Part shown: positions 44,164-56,742 of the stretch, piece after piece | Layout of the letters: each line of letters opens with the position of its first letter | How positions within the stretch are numbered: position 1 is the stretch's first letter | From: Furcasterigmium furcatum | Lineage: Eukaryota > Ascomycota > Sordariomycetes > Glomerellales > Plectosphaerellaceae | Length of the DNA: 64,000 nt | Direction: 5' to 3' | Assembly (NCBI GenBank): GCA_001599815.1 | Contig: BCIA01000001.1 | Span: forward strand, 6,220,978 to 6,284,977 | Notes under the pieces: generated by a model | What the model was told of the DNA's origin: nothing | The model's input: the letters and a program-made list of their open reading frames with translations, nothing else | Database searches by the model: none | Position numbers and translations under genes: made by a program

Positions 44164-45520
44164 TCAACTCGTGCCTTTGATAACATCCAGCGCAACGAGT
44201 AGACCGAAAAAAATACAAACCATCTGTAATTCGAGTCAGTACAACAGCGTGCGTGGACGGAGTGTGTCGCGTGACTCACAATGAGAGATATGGCGGCGAG
44301 GAAGATGATCTCGAAACCTCCTGTCAAGGCCTTGCCATCGATCATGGCACGCTGGTACCTCCAAGCCCGACATGTACCAGCAAGGACGGTGCAGATGGAG
44401 AAAACGAAGCACAATGTGGCCAGGGGCCGTCCAACCGTCAGGTATCCGAAGCCCTCGTCCTTGTCTTGCAACACAAACAGCTGAGCGACTAGGGTCCCGA
44501 TGATGGCTGACATGAGGGCTGTTCGCAAATACGCCAGGAAGGTTCGCTCTAGAGCTGCACATGAGGAAGAAGTCTCGTCAGCAGTGTCATCTAAATGAAG
44601 AGCCCGTCACAGAGAAAGCCAAAATATGGCAACGGAGGTCGAGGGAACGAGCAAGCTCGGACCCTACTTCCGAGCCCGATATGGCCAAACTTGCGGAGGA
44701 CCGAGCAGCGTGAAGAAAACATATTGGTTTGTCACAAGACGGATTCTGTTGCGGGTTCCCAACACATTGCTGACCAAGGACAGCCGGGACTGAAGGGTAG
44801 TCGGCATCGCGAATCGCAGGGAGCGCCCGTCGAGATGCGACACCTGGTGGTGACGGTCTGGCGTGCCGGACAGCCTCGACAAGGACATGGCACACCCTGT
44901 GATCGGCAGCTGAAAGGGGATGGCCCTTAACGTGCCGAGATTCAGGACCTGTCATGATGCCAGATATTTTTAAAAGAGGCAACAGCTGCATGGCCAACTT
45001 GGCCGCATATCCCGGTGAAGACGGCCGGGAGGATTCTCGGAGCTGTCCTGCAAGGCTCGCCGTGTCGGTGTTGTGCCGCGTTCGACTCGATGGAACCCTA
45101 CACCCCTCACACCCCTCCATTCCATGTGGCCGGAATGCGACTCTGGACAGGGGAGGGGAGTGCCGGACGATGGTTCCGAGACCACCAGAGTCGGGAAGAA
45201 GACTGCACTCGCAGTATGACAAGAAAGGATGATTGCCGGCGGCTTCACTTACCCAAATGGTCTCGGCATTTCTCAAAGTCAACAACGCAGTTGACGTTAT
45301 CTTCCCAGAACTTCTTCACAGACCATGACGGTGAGTGGACCGGAGCGGAAGGCGCCGCGCCGGAAGTGCCGTCTCCTTCGGCTGCCGCATCAGCCTGTTG
45401 ATGCTCCGGGCCATGGCGGCCAAGCTGGGAAGCGTTAGGTTGGATGGATCTGGCGCCGGCTCGCATTAGGACGGTCACGGAGGAGCTCACCTCGGACAAT
45501 TCGTAGGATTCTTGTTGCAT
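44164..45520 (-). CDS. DUF202 three-helix membrane protein
   Basis: Three exons, 45253-45520, 44280-44554 and 44164-44223, encode 200 residues. After splicing the junction reads CRDHLALERTFLAYLRT, the core signature of fungal DUF202 proteins. Three membrane helices follow: LMSAIIGTLVAQLFVL, LATLCFVFSICTVLAG and, across the last splice, FLAAISLIMVCIFFGLLVAL. The N terminus is soluble. DUF202 proteins are small membrane proteins; some yeast members belong to the vacuolar Vtc system, but this protein has no SPX or polymerase domain. Intron 2 is a normal 56 bp (GTGAGT, TACTGAC, ACAG). Intron 1 is 698 bp, with a good GTAAGT donor and GCTGAC branch site, and is more than ten times the local norm. 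Confidence 0.82.
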
Positions 45521-48500
45521 GGTGATTTCAAGGAGAGATATTCGGGGTCAAGACTCAGAGTATCATGTGGCCTTCTGATATGAAGCGCTGCTGGTGTGTT
45601 GGGGACCGGCCGAGGCCGAGCTGACGAGTTCCGGACGGCGTTTTAGATCGGAAAATAAATCGAGACGCAGCTGTAGCTTGCACCCCAGCGGCAGCAGTAC
45701 GCTACCTGCAGGGTTGCGTCGACGATGAGGTGACCTCGAGCGGATGACTGGTCTGATCTGGACGACGGTGGCGGGTCCCGAGACGCATCTATGCGGGCAC
45801 ACGTATCGAGATGCGGCAAGTGAGATGCGAGGGCATCCGGTTCCAGCAGGAGGCAGAGCCGGGGGTGTCGAGCTCGAAAAACCGTCGTGGGCTGCGCGGA
45901 ATCCGGGTTCGTCCTACCACAGAGTTGAACCAAGGCGGCGCCGGTCTGAGGAACGGGGACCAAGATAAGACTCTGGAACACCGCCGTTGGGTGTAAAAGA
46001 GGCCCTGAGATGACTGGAAGCTGCTCCGGGAGAGGAAGAGGGATTCGGGGTGGCTACGTGGACGAGGAGATGTAGACGTGAGGTTGGTCTAGTTCGAAAG
46101 TATTCCCATTTCCCGTGATGATATGATTCTGATTAGGTTCGCTCACCGTCATGACCGACACCCGTCATCGTACAGTGTTTCTCACAGTGCCCGAGAACCA
46201 CTCCGAAACTCGGCTGCTAGCAGATTCGAATACGTGTGGCACCGGAGCCAGGAAGACATGGCCGATCCAGATATCTTGCTCTTCGGGTGGTTGTTTTGAA
46301 ATAAGTACAAGCCAAACTAGGTCAAGGTCCTTCGAATGATCGCGAGTTCAGCAGACACTCATCTAGAGAGGCCATCTCATGGAACTGAGATGCCAAAGGC
46401 TCAGTCTGAGCTGCCACCAAACCGACAGGCCCGGTACAGTGTAATCCCCGGATCAGGCACTGCCTCCACATCGACCCGGGAGTCCATCCGGAAGGTGCTA
46501 CCTACACTCATTGCCAGACCAGTCCAGTGCACACCTCCTTCCTGCATGTCTCGTGGGAAAAGGTAGGTGCGCCGAGACGAATCTTCCCTCGCTCATTTCT
46601 CATCCCGCTCGGGCTCTCTGCGTCCTTCCTTACCCAGGTACCTAGCTAGTACATGCTTGATCGTCTTTGCAGCCAGCGATGCGGCACAACACATCGTATC
46701 GCCCGGCCCGAGACCTCGCGATGCAACCTGAAGCATGTCCTTCCGATCGACCTGCATACTCCCGGCACGCGGCTCTGCGCTGCCGTCTGTCTTCCACCCT
46801 GGGCGATAGACGGTCAACTTGATTTCCCGAGCGAGCGATGGCACCAGGCGACGGACGCTCATAGCGCCGTTGGACGGTCCAGACGACCTCCGTTCCGCTC
46901 ATGCGGGCAGGGCCAGCGTTTCCTCATTCAGAGTACCACGACAAGACCGCAACCCGTCTTGGTAGATGTCATGGACAGACCGACGAGTTGTCTGGACGAT
47001 TCAAGATTCAGCCCACGCAACGGCCTGTGGTTTGCTCGTCGTGTCGTACATACTACCAAGCTCCTGGGACGTGTCTAGTGGCCGGTTAGCATCCAGCCAT
47101 AGGCCGCTGGCACCCCCAACTTTTTGCTTTTTCCAGCACGTTGTGCGGCCGGTGGCCGCCTCCAACCCGCGCAAATTCTCCGCAGCGCGTGGGCTGGTGG
47201 GCTACCAGTCCCAATGCGTGTGGCTCGATCAGAGGCCTCACCGGCCAATCCATAGGCCCTGACCGTCCTCCTGGGTCCAGATTGCGACAGCCTCAAACGC
47301 CGCGTCGACAGGTCTGGTCTGGGCCTCGGGCTGTTCGGCAGAACCAGACGTGGCCCTTGAAGCAGCCCGCCCCATGTGCCTGGGGCATTTTAGGTGCTGC
47401 GCACGTTGGTGGCGGCTTCCAGAAGCCTGACCTTCAGCACATGTTCACTTGGCCTGCTCGCTTCCAGCACGCCACGTCCAAAAAGATGAGCCTGCATGTC
47501 ATTCCCGAGCAGCCAATCTCGCGCTTTCAGCGTGACAGCTTCCGGGCCGCCGGTCCGCGCCTCGGCCTTATCAGGCGCCCCATGGGGTCGACCCAAGATC
47601 TCATCATTCGCGAACAACCTCCAGTCCGACCGCCTATTCGCTGAAATCCGGCTTCTCAATCTCGGCGCATCTGGATGGCCGTCACCTTGCAAGCTCGCCC
47701 AAGCCTCGTTACGGACAATCATCACTCGGAAGCACCTCGACGTGGAGATCGTCAGGCTGAGCATTTCAATGCCGCCTCCTGCTGAAAAATACAGCCCCCA
47801 TGCCACCAGACACAAGAATGTGGCGGTGAACTTTTGTCCATGAGCGAGCGAGGCAGCCTCTTCAATAGGTCGATTTACCGGGCTTCAATGACGACCTCCG
47901 ACGCACGCAGCCACTGGCCATCACTGTTGATGGTATAGCGATTGTCATGTTGACTCATGTCCCAGGCCTCGGAGCTTACGCTGGACAGCGCTGAAAAGCT
48001 GCTGCCTCCCCGATCTGGAGCGCTCGGTCGACGCGCTGTGTTGAGTACAATCACAGGAGAAATTCAGGTCAAGGCTCCGAAGATTGGTCCTGGGGAGGAC
48101 CACGGCTTTATGGCCCGCTCTAGATGACGCGTCGGGTGCACTCACTGTCCGCTGGAGGGAACTCTTCGCCCTGATCCCGACGGTCCCCAACTCCGACCTC
48201 GCCACGCGGCGAGTCCATCCGGTCCTGATCGACCGGGGTGGGGAAGACGGCCCCTGGGGGTGGACAAAGGTTCGCTGTGGGGTTTTGGGGAAAGCCTTGG
48301 GCTCCCAAGCAACCAAGCTCTCATGCAACGCTTGCCCGTCAACCCGTCACTGACATGGCCTGTGGGATGTTGGGCATCATGACTCCTGCCGCGGGATGGC
48401 CTGTTTTCCGCAGGTGCTGGTCTCTCGATCGTGGCCAGTCACTGCAGGGTTACACCCGGCCGCCAGGATAAGCCCTTGTGGAATTCGATGGCTTAGCACG

Positions 48501-49455
48501 ATGCTCTGTTGTTCGAAGACCTCGTTGCTCTCCCATCATCATCTCGGGGAGATATTGCTCTGCTGTTCGCTTCACTTGGAGAAGTTCATGGCAGCTTAGA
48601 CACACCCCTGGGGAGTGGTCATGGACTCCGCACGCGCTACCACAGCCCCCCACCACGCAATTTGATCCGCGACGCATCTCGCGACCTTGAACATCACCGC
48701 TCGCTCGGTCCGTTCCTACCGGTGTGGCTATACCCTCACAAACAGCGGCAGCACGGTCTTGAGCTGGACAGCCAAGCCAAATTACTCGACAAGAAGCTTC
48801 AGCACTCCACTCCTATGCTTTTGAAAGCCTGTCCGTCCCCGGGTCTGACGGCGGTCAAATTCGGACAGGGTATGTTCGTACCGCGCACATCCCATGTCCG
48901 TCTTCCTTCGTCGCCTGTTGTCGATGCCGTCCTACATACGTGCCCCGGAATCCTGAGCGCTGCACGTTGGCTACGGCCCGTTTCCGCCTTGTCGTCATAC
49001 GGTTCGATGATGAGCTAGTACGAGCCGAATCGGTGTGACCGTTACTGGTCGAAGCCATTCACATTGCTTTATTTGGCCGGGGTCAAGGGCAGTGGAGGGT
49101 ACCGTCTCTGCTCCTCGCCTCGCCATCCCCATGTCTCATATAAGACTTGTCCAGAGTCCGTCACCGTCTCTGCCCATGGCCCTACCCCGACTATCTTTCA
49201 GCTTGTCCTTGTGTGTTTCCCGTCTTGGCATCGCTGGTGAAGGACCGATATCTCGTTTCGAGATTGGGAACCACCTGCTCTTTCGTTCATCTAGACCTCT
49301 TGCCCTGCCCTGACTGTCGCAGCCACTCACTCAGCTACGAACTCACCGGCCTGTTGCGCTTTCAGTCGCTGTGAGCTAGTTGCGGTCTGTTGTTTGTTTA
49401 GTCGGCCGAGCCGTCCGACGCGCTAGATTTTGGACCTTTACTGCCTCATATCAAC
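45521..49455. other. Gene-poor 3.9 kb region
   Basis: No protein-coding gene is supported. Open frames of 140-170 codons (for example 47141-47644 and 48509-49018 plus, 47390-47815 minus) show no motif, signal peptide or plausible splice continuation. The sequence remains GC-rich and is not obviously RIP-mutated. The last few hundred bases, with pyrimidine-rich tracts from 49150, belong to the GH3 promoter and leader. A decayed gene or a long non-coding RNA cannot be excluded. Confidence 0.5.
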
Positions 49456-52422
49456 ATGAGCGGCACCGAAACGCCCGCCCAGGATCAAGATATCGATCCC
49501 AATCCCTCTCCAGCAGAAAGCGAGATGTCCCACTCCACGCCTAACACGGAGTTCTCTCCGCCCACCAGCCCTCAACACAGAGTCCAGCAGCTGATGAAGG
49601 ATACGAGGACTACGGCGAGGAAGAAGCTTGGCGAGCTGAGCCTCGAAGAAAAGGTCCGCATTCGAGTCTACACCGTCACGAGCATCTGCGATTAACCACG
49701 CTACAGGTCTCTTTGCTTACTGCGGCAGATTTCTGGAGGACCAGGGCCATCCCCTCCAAGAACATCCCTGCGGTCAAGACCAGTGATGGCCCCAACGGCG
49801 CTCGAGGAGGCATCTTTGTGGGCGGCACCAAGGTAAATCAGGGATTCTCCTAAAGAGACTTCCACCACTGACCATATCAGGCGGCATTGTTCCCCTGCGG
49901 AGTCTCTCTCGCTGCGACATGGAACAAGGAGCTTCTCTACCAGGTTGGCCAGCATCTGGCCGACGAGGTGAAGGCAAGATCGGCCAATATCTTGCTCGCA
50001 CCAACCGTTTGCATGCACCGTCACCCCTTGGGCGGCCGTAACTTTGAGTCCTTCTCCGAAGATCCGATCCTCACCGGCAAACTTGCGGCTCAGTACATTC
50101 GCGGCCTCCAGGAGAAGGGCGTCGCTGCCACCATCAAGCGTTCGGTGCTCCCAAGTCCGATGATCAGTGTGCCACCAGCTAATCCCGAGCAGATTTCGTG
50201 GGCAACGAACAGGAGACTCATCGCCTAACGATCGATTCACTCATTCAGGAACGCGCCCTTCGAGAACTGTACCTCCGACCCTTCGAGATTGCTGTCCGAG
50301 AGGCAAATCCCTGGGCCCTCATGACATCGTACAACCTTGTCAACGGCGTTCATTCCGACATGAACAACCACATCCTGAGGACCATCCTCCGTGGAGAATG
50401 GGGCTATGATGGGTTTGTCATACGTCTCTTTGCTCGGGGTTCGTGCTGACATGTTCATCCTAGCACCGTTGTGTCTGACTGGGGCGGCACAAACTCGACG
50501 GCTGAGAGCGTCCTCGCCGGCTGCGATATCGAGTTCCCGTACTCCCCGAAGTGGCGTTTTGACAAGGTTATCGAGGCGATGAAGGAGGGCAAGATTGCCG
50601 AGGAGGACATCGACAGGGCTGCCGAGAACGTTCTGACGCTGGTGGAGAGACTCAAGGGCGACGACATGAGCCAAGAGCAGCCTGAGCGAGAGGACAATCG
50701 GGCAGAGACTAGGGACTTGATCCGGACCCTCGGCGCAGAGGGCTTGACTCTCCTCAAGAACGAAGGCGATGTGCTTCCCCTGGATGCGAAGACGACGAAG
50801 GTGGCGGTCATCGGGCCCAACGCGAACCGCGCCATCGCTGGAGGCGGAGGAAGTGCCAGCCTGAACCCCTACTACAACACCATTCCCCTGGATAGCATTC
50901 GAGCTGCATCGGAAACTGAGGTCACCTTCGCACAGGGCTGCCACATCCACAAATGGCTCCCTGTTGCCTCGCCGTACTGCAAGGAAAAGTCGGGCAAGCC
51001 GGGAGTGAACATCGATTGGTACTCTGGAGACAAATTCCAGGGTGAGCCCGTTGTGGTTCAACGGAGGACCAACACCGACCTCTTCCTCTGGGACTCTGCG
51101 CCCCTCAGCGAAATTGGCCCTGAATGGTCTGCAATTGCCACGACGTATCTGACAGCCACCTCCACCGGAAAGCACACCGTCAGCTTCATGAGCGTCGGTC
51201 CTGGCAGGCTGTTCGTGAACGGAAAGCTGGCGCTTGACCTCTGGGACTGGACTGAGGAGGGAGAAGCCATGTTTGATGGCTCCGTGGACTACCTGGTTGA
51301 TGTCGAAATGGAAGCTGGCAAGCCTGTTGAGTTGAAGGTCGAGATGACCAACGAACTGCGCCCTATTTCGAAGCAAAAGCAGTTCGGGATTACTCACAAA
51401 TACGGCGGCTGTCGCATCGGCTTCAAGGAGGCCGACCAGTTCGACTTCCTAGAGGAGGCCGTTCGCACGGCCAGGGCTGCCGACGTCGCGGTCGTTATCG
51501 TCGGCCTGGATGCCGAATGGGAGTCGGAGGGTTACGACAGGCAGACGATGGACCTGCCGTCTGATGGAAGCCAGGACAGGCTGATCGAAGCCGTCGTCAA
51601 GGCCAACCCCAGGACCGTCGTCATCAACCAGTCCGGCACGCCGGTTACGATGCCATGGGTCGACGAGGTCCCCGCGATCATCCAAGGCTGGTATCAAGGC
51701 CAGGAGGCCGGTAATGCCCTGGCAGACGTTCTCTTTGGATTCAAAAACCCCAGCGGCAAGCTACCGGTAAGTCTCGGCCTCACGATGTAGACAATTTCAG
51801 ACAGACAGCCTAACAGTGCAAATAGTCCACCTTCCCCAAGCGGATTCAGGACACCCCAGCCTACCACAACTGGCCTGGAGAGAACCTCAAGGTCAACTAT
51901 GGCGAAGGCGTGTTCATGGGCTACCGACACTTCGACCGCGTCCAGATTGACCCTCTGTTCCCGTTCGGCCACGGCCTTTCCTACACCACCTTCGAATACG
52001 GCCGTCCTTCACTGAACAGCAAGGTGCTTTCTGCCGACGGCACCATCGAAGTCATCTTCGCGATCAGCAATATCGGGTCCCGAGCAGGATCCGAGACGGT
52101 CCAGCTGTACGTCCGCGACGACAAGTCGAGGCTGCCCCGACCAGAGAAGGAGCTTGTGGCGTTCGAGAAGGTCGCACTCGAAGCCGGGGAGACCGTCCAT
52201 CTGCGGGTCAACATTGACAAATATGCCGTCGGGTACTATGACACGGCCATTTCCAGCTGGATCGCCGAGGAAGGATCTTTCCAGATCCTTATTGGTGCCT
52301 CATCTACAGACATCAAGTAAGTCGTGGAACCCTCCTCGTCCGTTATGCGCGCTCGCTAACCGAAGGTGACTAGGCGAAGCATTCCCTTCGAGGTCAAGGA
52401 GTCCTTCACTTGGATCTTCTAA
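49456..52422 (+). CDS. Intracellular GH3 beta-glucosidase with PA14 domain
   Basis: Seven exons, 49456-49653, 49707-49832, 49881-50139, 50193-50412, 50464-51766, 51826-52316 and 52374-52422, encode 881 residues. After a 55-residue disordered N terminus come LSLEEKVSLLTAADFW, KTSDGPNGARGG, LGGRNFESFSEDP, a GNEQETHR block and VVSDWGGTNS with nucleophile Asp273. A PA14 insert follows (around DWYSGDKFQGEP to LALDLWDWTEEGEA), then the GH3 C-terminal domain (IVGLDAEWESEGYDR) and a fibronectin III-like end (FGHGLSYTTFEYG). It should release terminal beta-D-glucose. There is no signal peptide, so it is probably cytosolic. Three introns have weak donors (GTCCGC, GTTCGG, GTTTGT) fixed by protein continuity. 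Confidence 0.9.
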
Positions 52423-54559
52423 GTGTCCCCATTCGAAACGACACAGGGCCACCCCTCACCACCGCCATCTACTGCTCGACACATTTTTCACATAGGATTA
52501 CTGTGATTTTCCGCGCCCAAATTAGGCGCTACAGAGACCATTGCATCGCATTGCTTAGTTATCTTGTCGTTACATGACACCACATGCTTGCTGCACGCAC
52601 GGCTTGCTTTTCTCTTCACTGTCTCTCGCTCAACGAACGTTTGACCATCCACCCACCTATCTCCAGACCAATCAACCATCTACTCGAGGGGCAAGCGCCG
52701 AGGCAGCCAAGGAGGACGCGGACGACGCATAGCCGTCGATGGAGATGGCAGGTCGTTCCATGCGGGGTCTATGGCGGCGACGCCGACGTCACGCACGCCA
52801 TTCTGGTGTCAGGATTCTGCAGGAGGAAAGCATGTGGACGGAAGGGGGGCTGGCCCCCGGGGCTAGCTCTCGACAAGCAAGCTGCGAGCAAAGACCACGG
52901 GACCAGGAGCATGTAAACAACTTTTCCATACAGATCACCGGGGGGGCACATGCTACGCTGAGTAACCCTTCCTGGAATCCTTTCTACTGAACAGCGGACC
53001 ATATCCGCGGGCTGGTCTGGGATGGTCACTTGACTGACGTCCCGCCCAGTCACGTTTCGCCTTGATGCTGCAGGGTGCTCCCTCTCTCCTCCTCCGTGCC
53101 CGGAACGCTCCGGCTATGACGGCGGGTGCAGGGCTGTCCGCGTGACTGTGGTGGCGAGATCGACGAGCCGGTAGTTGCCAAAGGGCAAGGGGAGAAATTA
53201 TTCCTCTTCTCCGGACCGTTGTTCTGCCTGCTATGGTTGGGGGGAGATCGCGGTGCGTGGGTTGAGGACAGATGGCGGAATCTCGGGGGGTCAGCCTCCA
53301 TATTGCCGTTGCAGGTGCGGGAGTGCCATGGGGGGCCAGCGGCGTGGCTCCGTGGCTCCGTGGCTTCGGGTGGTGATGTCCCTATCTAGGCATATCTTTC
53401 TCTGGTGACGGTGTTCTTGATGGGGAGTTCCGTTTAGGATGGAGAAGGGGCAAGAGGGTCACAGAAAGGATAGCCGCCCTCAGAACGGCCATGTCGACCA
53501 ACAGACCTCAGATCGAGCGATAGAAAATCGAGATAGCCTCTGCCTTGATTACAGGAAATCGAGATGGCCTCTTGCTGAAAAGAGATAATTCAAGAACAAC
53601 GTATCTGGATAGCATCATGCCTGGAACGGCCATCTTTTCTGCGACCCTCCTGAGGGGTGGCTCGGGGATGGGGATTGACGGTGAGGATCGTTATCTTGGG
53701 GTATGCGTGCCAGGAGGGGAGCGGGGCTAGGATGGGGGAATGAGGCCTTCTGCTTCAAATAGAATCAAAGATGTAGTTCCGGGCTTCAAGTCCCTGCCGG
53801 AGTGAGTGGTGCGTTATCAGCGGTTCTGGTGTCGTGATCTTGGCATTGTGGTGTTGCCTGGTATGGGCGCGGATCCATCACTCAGATACCGCTGACCGGG
53901 AGATAAGCCGAAAACATCTTCTTCATAGTGACATTGGAGTAATAGTTCATGGATCATACATTCTCCGTCCTTTGAGAAGGCGATTTCTCGACGAGGTCAT
54001 TATGCTGGGACCCACGATTCAGGGGCTCGGAGCACCAGACATCTTCAGCGTGCCCCCTGCTTATGAGTCCAAGGTCAACTTACGACGGAGCTCCACTCGA
54101 GTCGAATCCTCTTGGAGTAACAACGAATGATGTTTTTATTTTGATGGGATCATGAACTGGCAATGGGTGGTTTGGGTGTTGCAATGCATTCTTTAGCCGA
54201 CTGTCCGAGTGTGGCTGGTGGTGTGGCTAAAAGACTGGGGAATTTGCTAGCGGCAAGCGACCACTCAGGGGTTCTGACGGCTCCACGAATGACGAACGCG
54301 CAAAGCAGCAGCTCGACCCGTCAGTTCTTTGTGGCGCCCCTTTCGACCTTCAACCATCCCCGACTGTCGCATTGCACCGACGATACCTCCCAAAGGCCAT
54401 CTCCAACGGCACCGACGTTACCTGGGAACCCTGCCCGACGCTTGACGAACCACGGATAGCCCGCCCCTATTCTGACGACACGCGATACCACCCCCGACGC
54501 ACCGAGTGCGTGGTAGCTCGACAGCATCACCACCCGAGAGAGTCCTGGGGGAATGGCTG
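52423..54559. other. Intergenic region with MITE M6
   Basis: About 2.1 kb lies between the GH3 gene and the Cdc1/Ted1-like gene. Copy M6 is at 53456-53647. Other open frames have no recognisable features. Confidence 0.5.
53456..53647 (+). mobile_element. MITE-like repeat, copy M6
   Basis: This is the clearest copy, 192 bp. It begins GGGTCACAGAAAGGATAGCC and ends GGCCATCTTTTCTGCGACCC; these are inverted repeats with three mismatches over 20 bp. Inside lie ATGTCGACCAACAGACCTCA and two AAATCGAGATRGCCTCT units. It matches M1 (12-203) over its whole length in opposite orientation. Confidence 0.8.
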
Positions 54560-56742
54560 ATGGCTCCGTCGTATAGCAACGGCTTCGGCCCCAGTCCAAC
54601 CTTCGCTCCTCGGAGACGGCACAACGACCTTCAATCCCGCGCCCAACAGGCGCTCGCCAGCATCATCCGGTTGCTGCAGAGGGCGTGGCTGCGGTTCAGG
54701 GCGAACGGGTTCGGAAGCATGTCGGACATTGGAGCGCGAGCGGCGTGGCAGCTGAGGCAGAACCTGACTGCCCGGCGGGTGGTCAGCTTCCCGCATCTGC
54801 TGGTCATTCTCTGGATGCTCTTCATGCTATGGGGAGAATACTGGATCTTCGAGACAAAGGTGGACAGCTGCCAGTGGAAGAACTGGGAGAAATGGGTATG
54901 TCCAGCACGCATGGCATATGCCGAGGGACAAGCGACTAACATCTGCTTCAGCCCGCAGGATCTGACCCGCACCACCTCGTCCTGGTCGCCGACCCCCAAC
55001 TCATCGACCCTCATTCGTATCCAGATCGCTCATGGCTGCTCAACAAGCTGACCGTGGTGATCACCGACAACTACCTGCGAAAAGGCTACAGGCAGCTTCA
55101 GTCGCAGCTGCAGCCCGACTCCGTCTTCTTCCTCGGCGATCTCTTCGATGGCGGGAGGGAGTGGAAGACGGCGAGCGGAGACTTCAACGACCCCAAGTGG
55201 GCACAGGGAAGCCGGCCGAAACAGGAGCGCAAGCACCTTAAGGAGTGGCATAGGAAGTACGGCGAGAACTTCTGGCTGCGCGAGTACAACCGCTTCGGCG
55301 ACCTCTTCTTCGGCAACTGGTTGCTGGGCGGAGAGAACGCCGGGCGCTGGCAGAGGGGCCGCAAGCTCGTGGCCAGTCTGCCGGGCAACCACGACCTGGG
55401 CTTTGGCGACGAGATCAAGCTCCCTGTGCGCGATCGGTTCAGCGCCTTTTTCGGGGACGTCAACCGCGTCGATGTGGTGGGCAACCACACCATCGTGTCG
55501 GTCGATACCGTCTCCCTGAGCGCCGGGTCCTCGGATCTGGTTGATCGCGTGGATCTCAGGCCGATTTTCCAGCCGGCGGACGAGTTCCTCCAGAACGTGA
55601 AGTTCACCAAGCGGAAAGCCGTCGAGAGGGAGCTGCGGTTCTGGCAGGGAAAGCCTCATGAGCTGAACCAGCCACATATTGTGGAGGATGTCGCGAAGGC
55701 CAAGGTCGACAACCTGCCGACAATCAAGTCTGACACGGAGGTGACAGACTTCCCTACTATTCTGCTCACACATGTGCCCTTGTACCGGGAGCCGGGCACA
55801 CCCTGTGGCCCTTACAGAGAACACTGGCCTCCATTACCCAAGCCGGCTGGCCAGACCGACCCCGTCAAGCCTGACCACCGCAATGCCATCTCAGTGGCCA
55901 AGGGCTACCAGTACCAGAACGTGCTGAGCGAGGACGACTCGGTCAAGCTGATCAAGAGCATCGGCAACGTCGTCCACGTCTTTTCGGGAGACGACCACGA
56001 CTACTGCGAGGTGGTCCACTCCGAGAGCAAGAACAACGTACGCGAGATCACTGTCAAGAGCATGAGCATGGCTATGGGTGTTCCCACGCCTGCTTTTGTC
56101 ATGGTGTCTTTGTACAACCCCGTCGACGCGCACGGCAAGCCCATCCCCGGCGCCCCGGGGCAGACGATGCAGACGCATCTCTGCCTCCTGCCCAACCAGA
56201 TCTCGACGTACATCAAGTACGCCGCGTTCGTCGTGGTATGCCTGGCGGCTATCGTCCTCCGGGCGCTGCTCATGCCCATCCTGGGACTCACCCCTTTCAC
56301 CCTGGCCGCGGACCGCCCTGGACCTACCAGCTCGGTCCTGCCGTCGTACAAGGACAAGAAGGTGGAGGACGACGGAGGGTATAGCCCCTATTCTAGCTCC
56401 GCAACGTCTGGCTCGGCTAAGTACGGCTCCCCCCGACTGCCAGGCTCTCGGGTCCGGTCGGGGTCTCTGAACTCCAACGGCAGCCTTGCTCGCAGCTCGT
56501 CCCACGGTGGTAAGGGCAAGCATGGCAAGAAATGGGGTTGGGGCGCGAACCGCGGGCCGCGGATCGACATCCACCGGGACGACGACCTGTACGACTCGAG
56601 CAAGTCCCGCTCTCTCTGGCGGGCGTCGTCCTCGCGATCTCGGGCGTCTTTCTGGCTCGTGGTCCACGAGATCGTGGCGTGCACGTGGAGGGTCGTCTGG
56701 ATGGTGCTCCTGTTCTTCGCGTATCTGGCACGCTCAGGCTGA
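54560..56742 (+). CDS. Cdc1/Ted1-type ER metallophosphoesterase
   Basis: Two exons, 54560-54895 and 54952-56742 (56 bp intron, GTATGT donor, GACTAAC branch), encode 708 residues. An N-terminal cytosolic part precedes a membrane helix (FPHLLVILWMLFMLWGEYW). The catalytic domain has LVLVADPQLID, FFLGDLFDGGR, LPGNHDLG, LTHVPLYRE and VFSGDDHDYCE, the metal-binding series of Cdc1/Ted1/PGAP5 proteins that remove ethanolamine phosphate from GPI anchors in the ER. Two further helices follow (YAAFVVVCLAAIVLRALLM and EIVACTWRVVWMVLLFFAYL), separated by a Ser/Arg-rich loop. The ATG at 54560 is the first in frame; an upstream GTG extension is not believed. Confidence 0.9.

Noticed and set aside
44587..45285. 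232-codon minus frame as a separate gene
   Set aside because: It starts inside exon 1 of the DUF202 gene and spans its long intron, with no recognisable motif. Splicing across it gives a perfect DUF202 signature.
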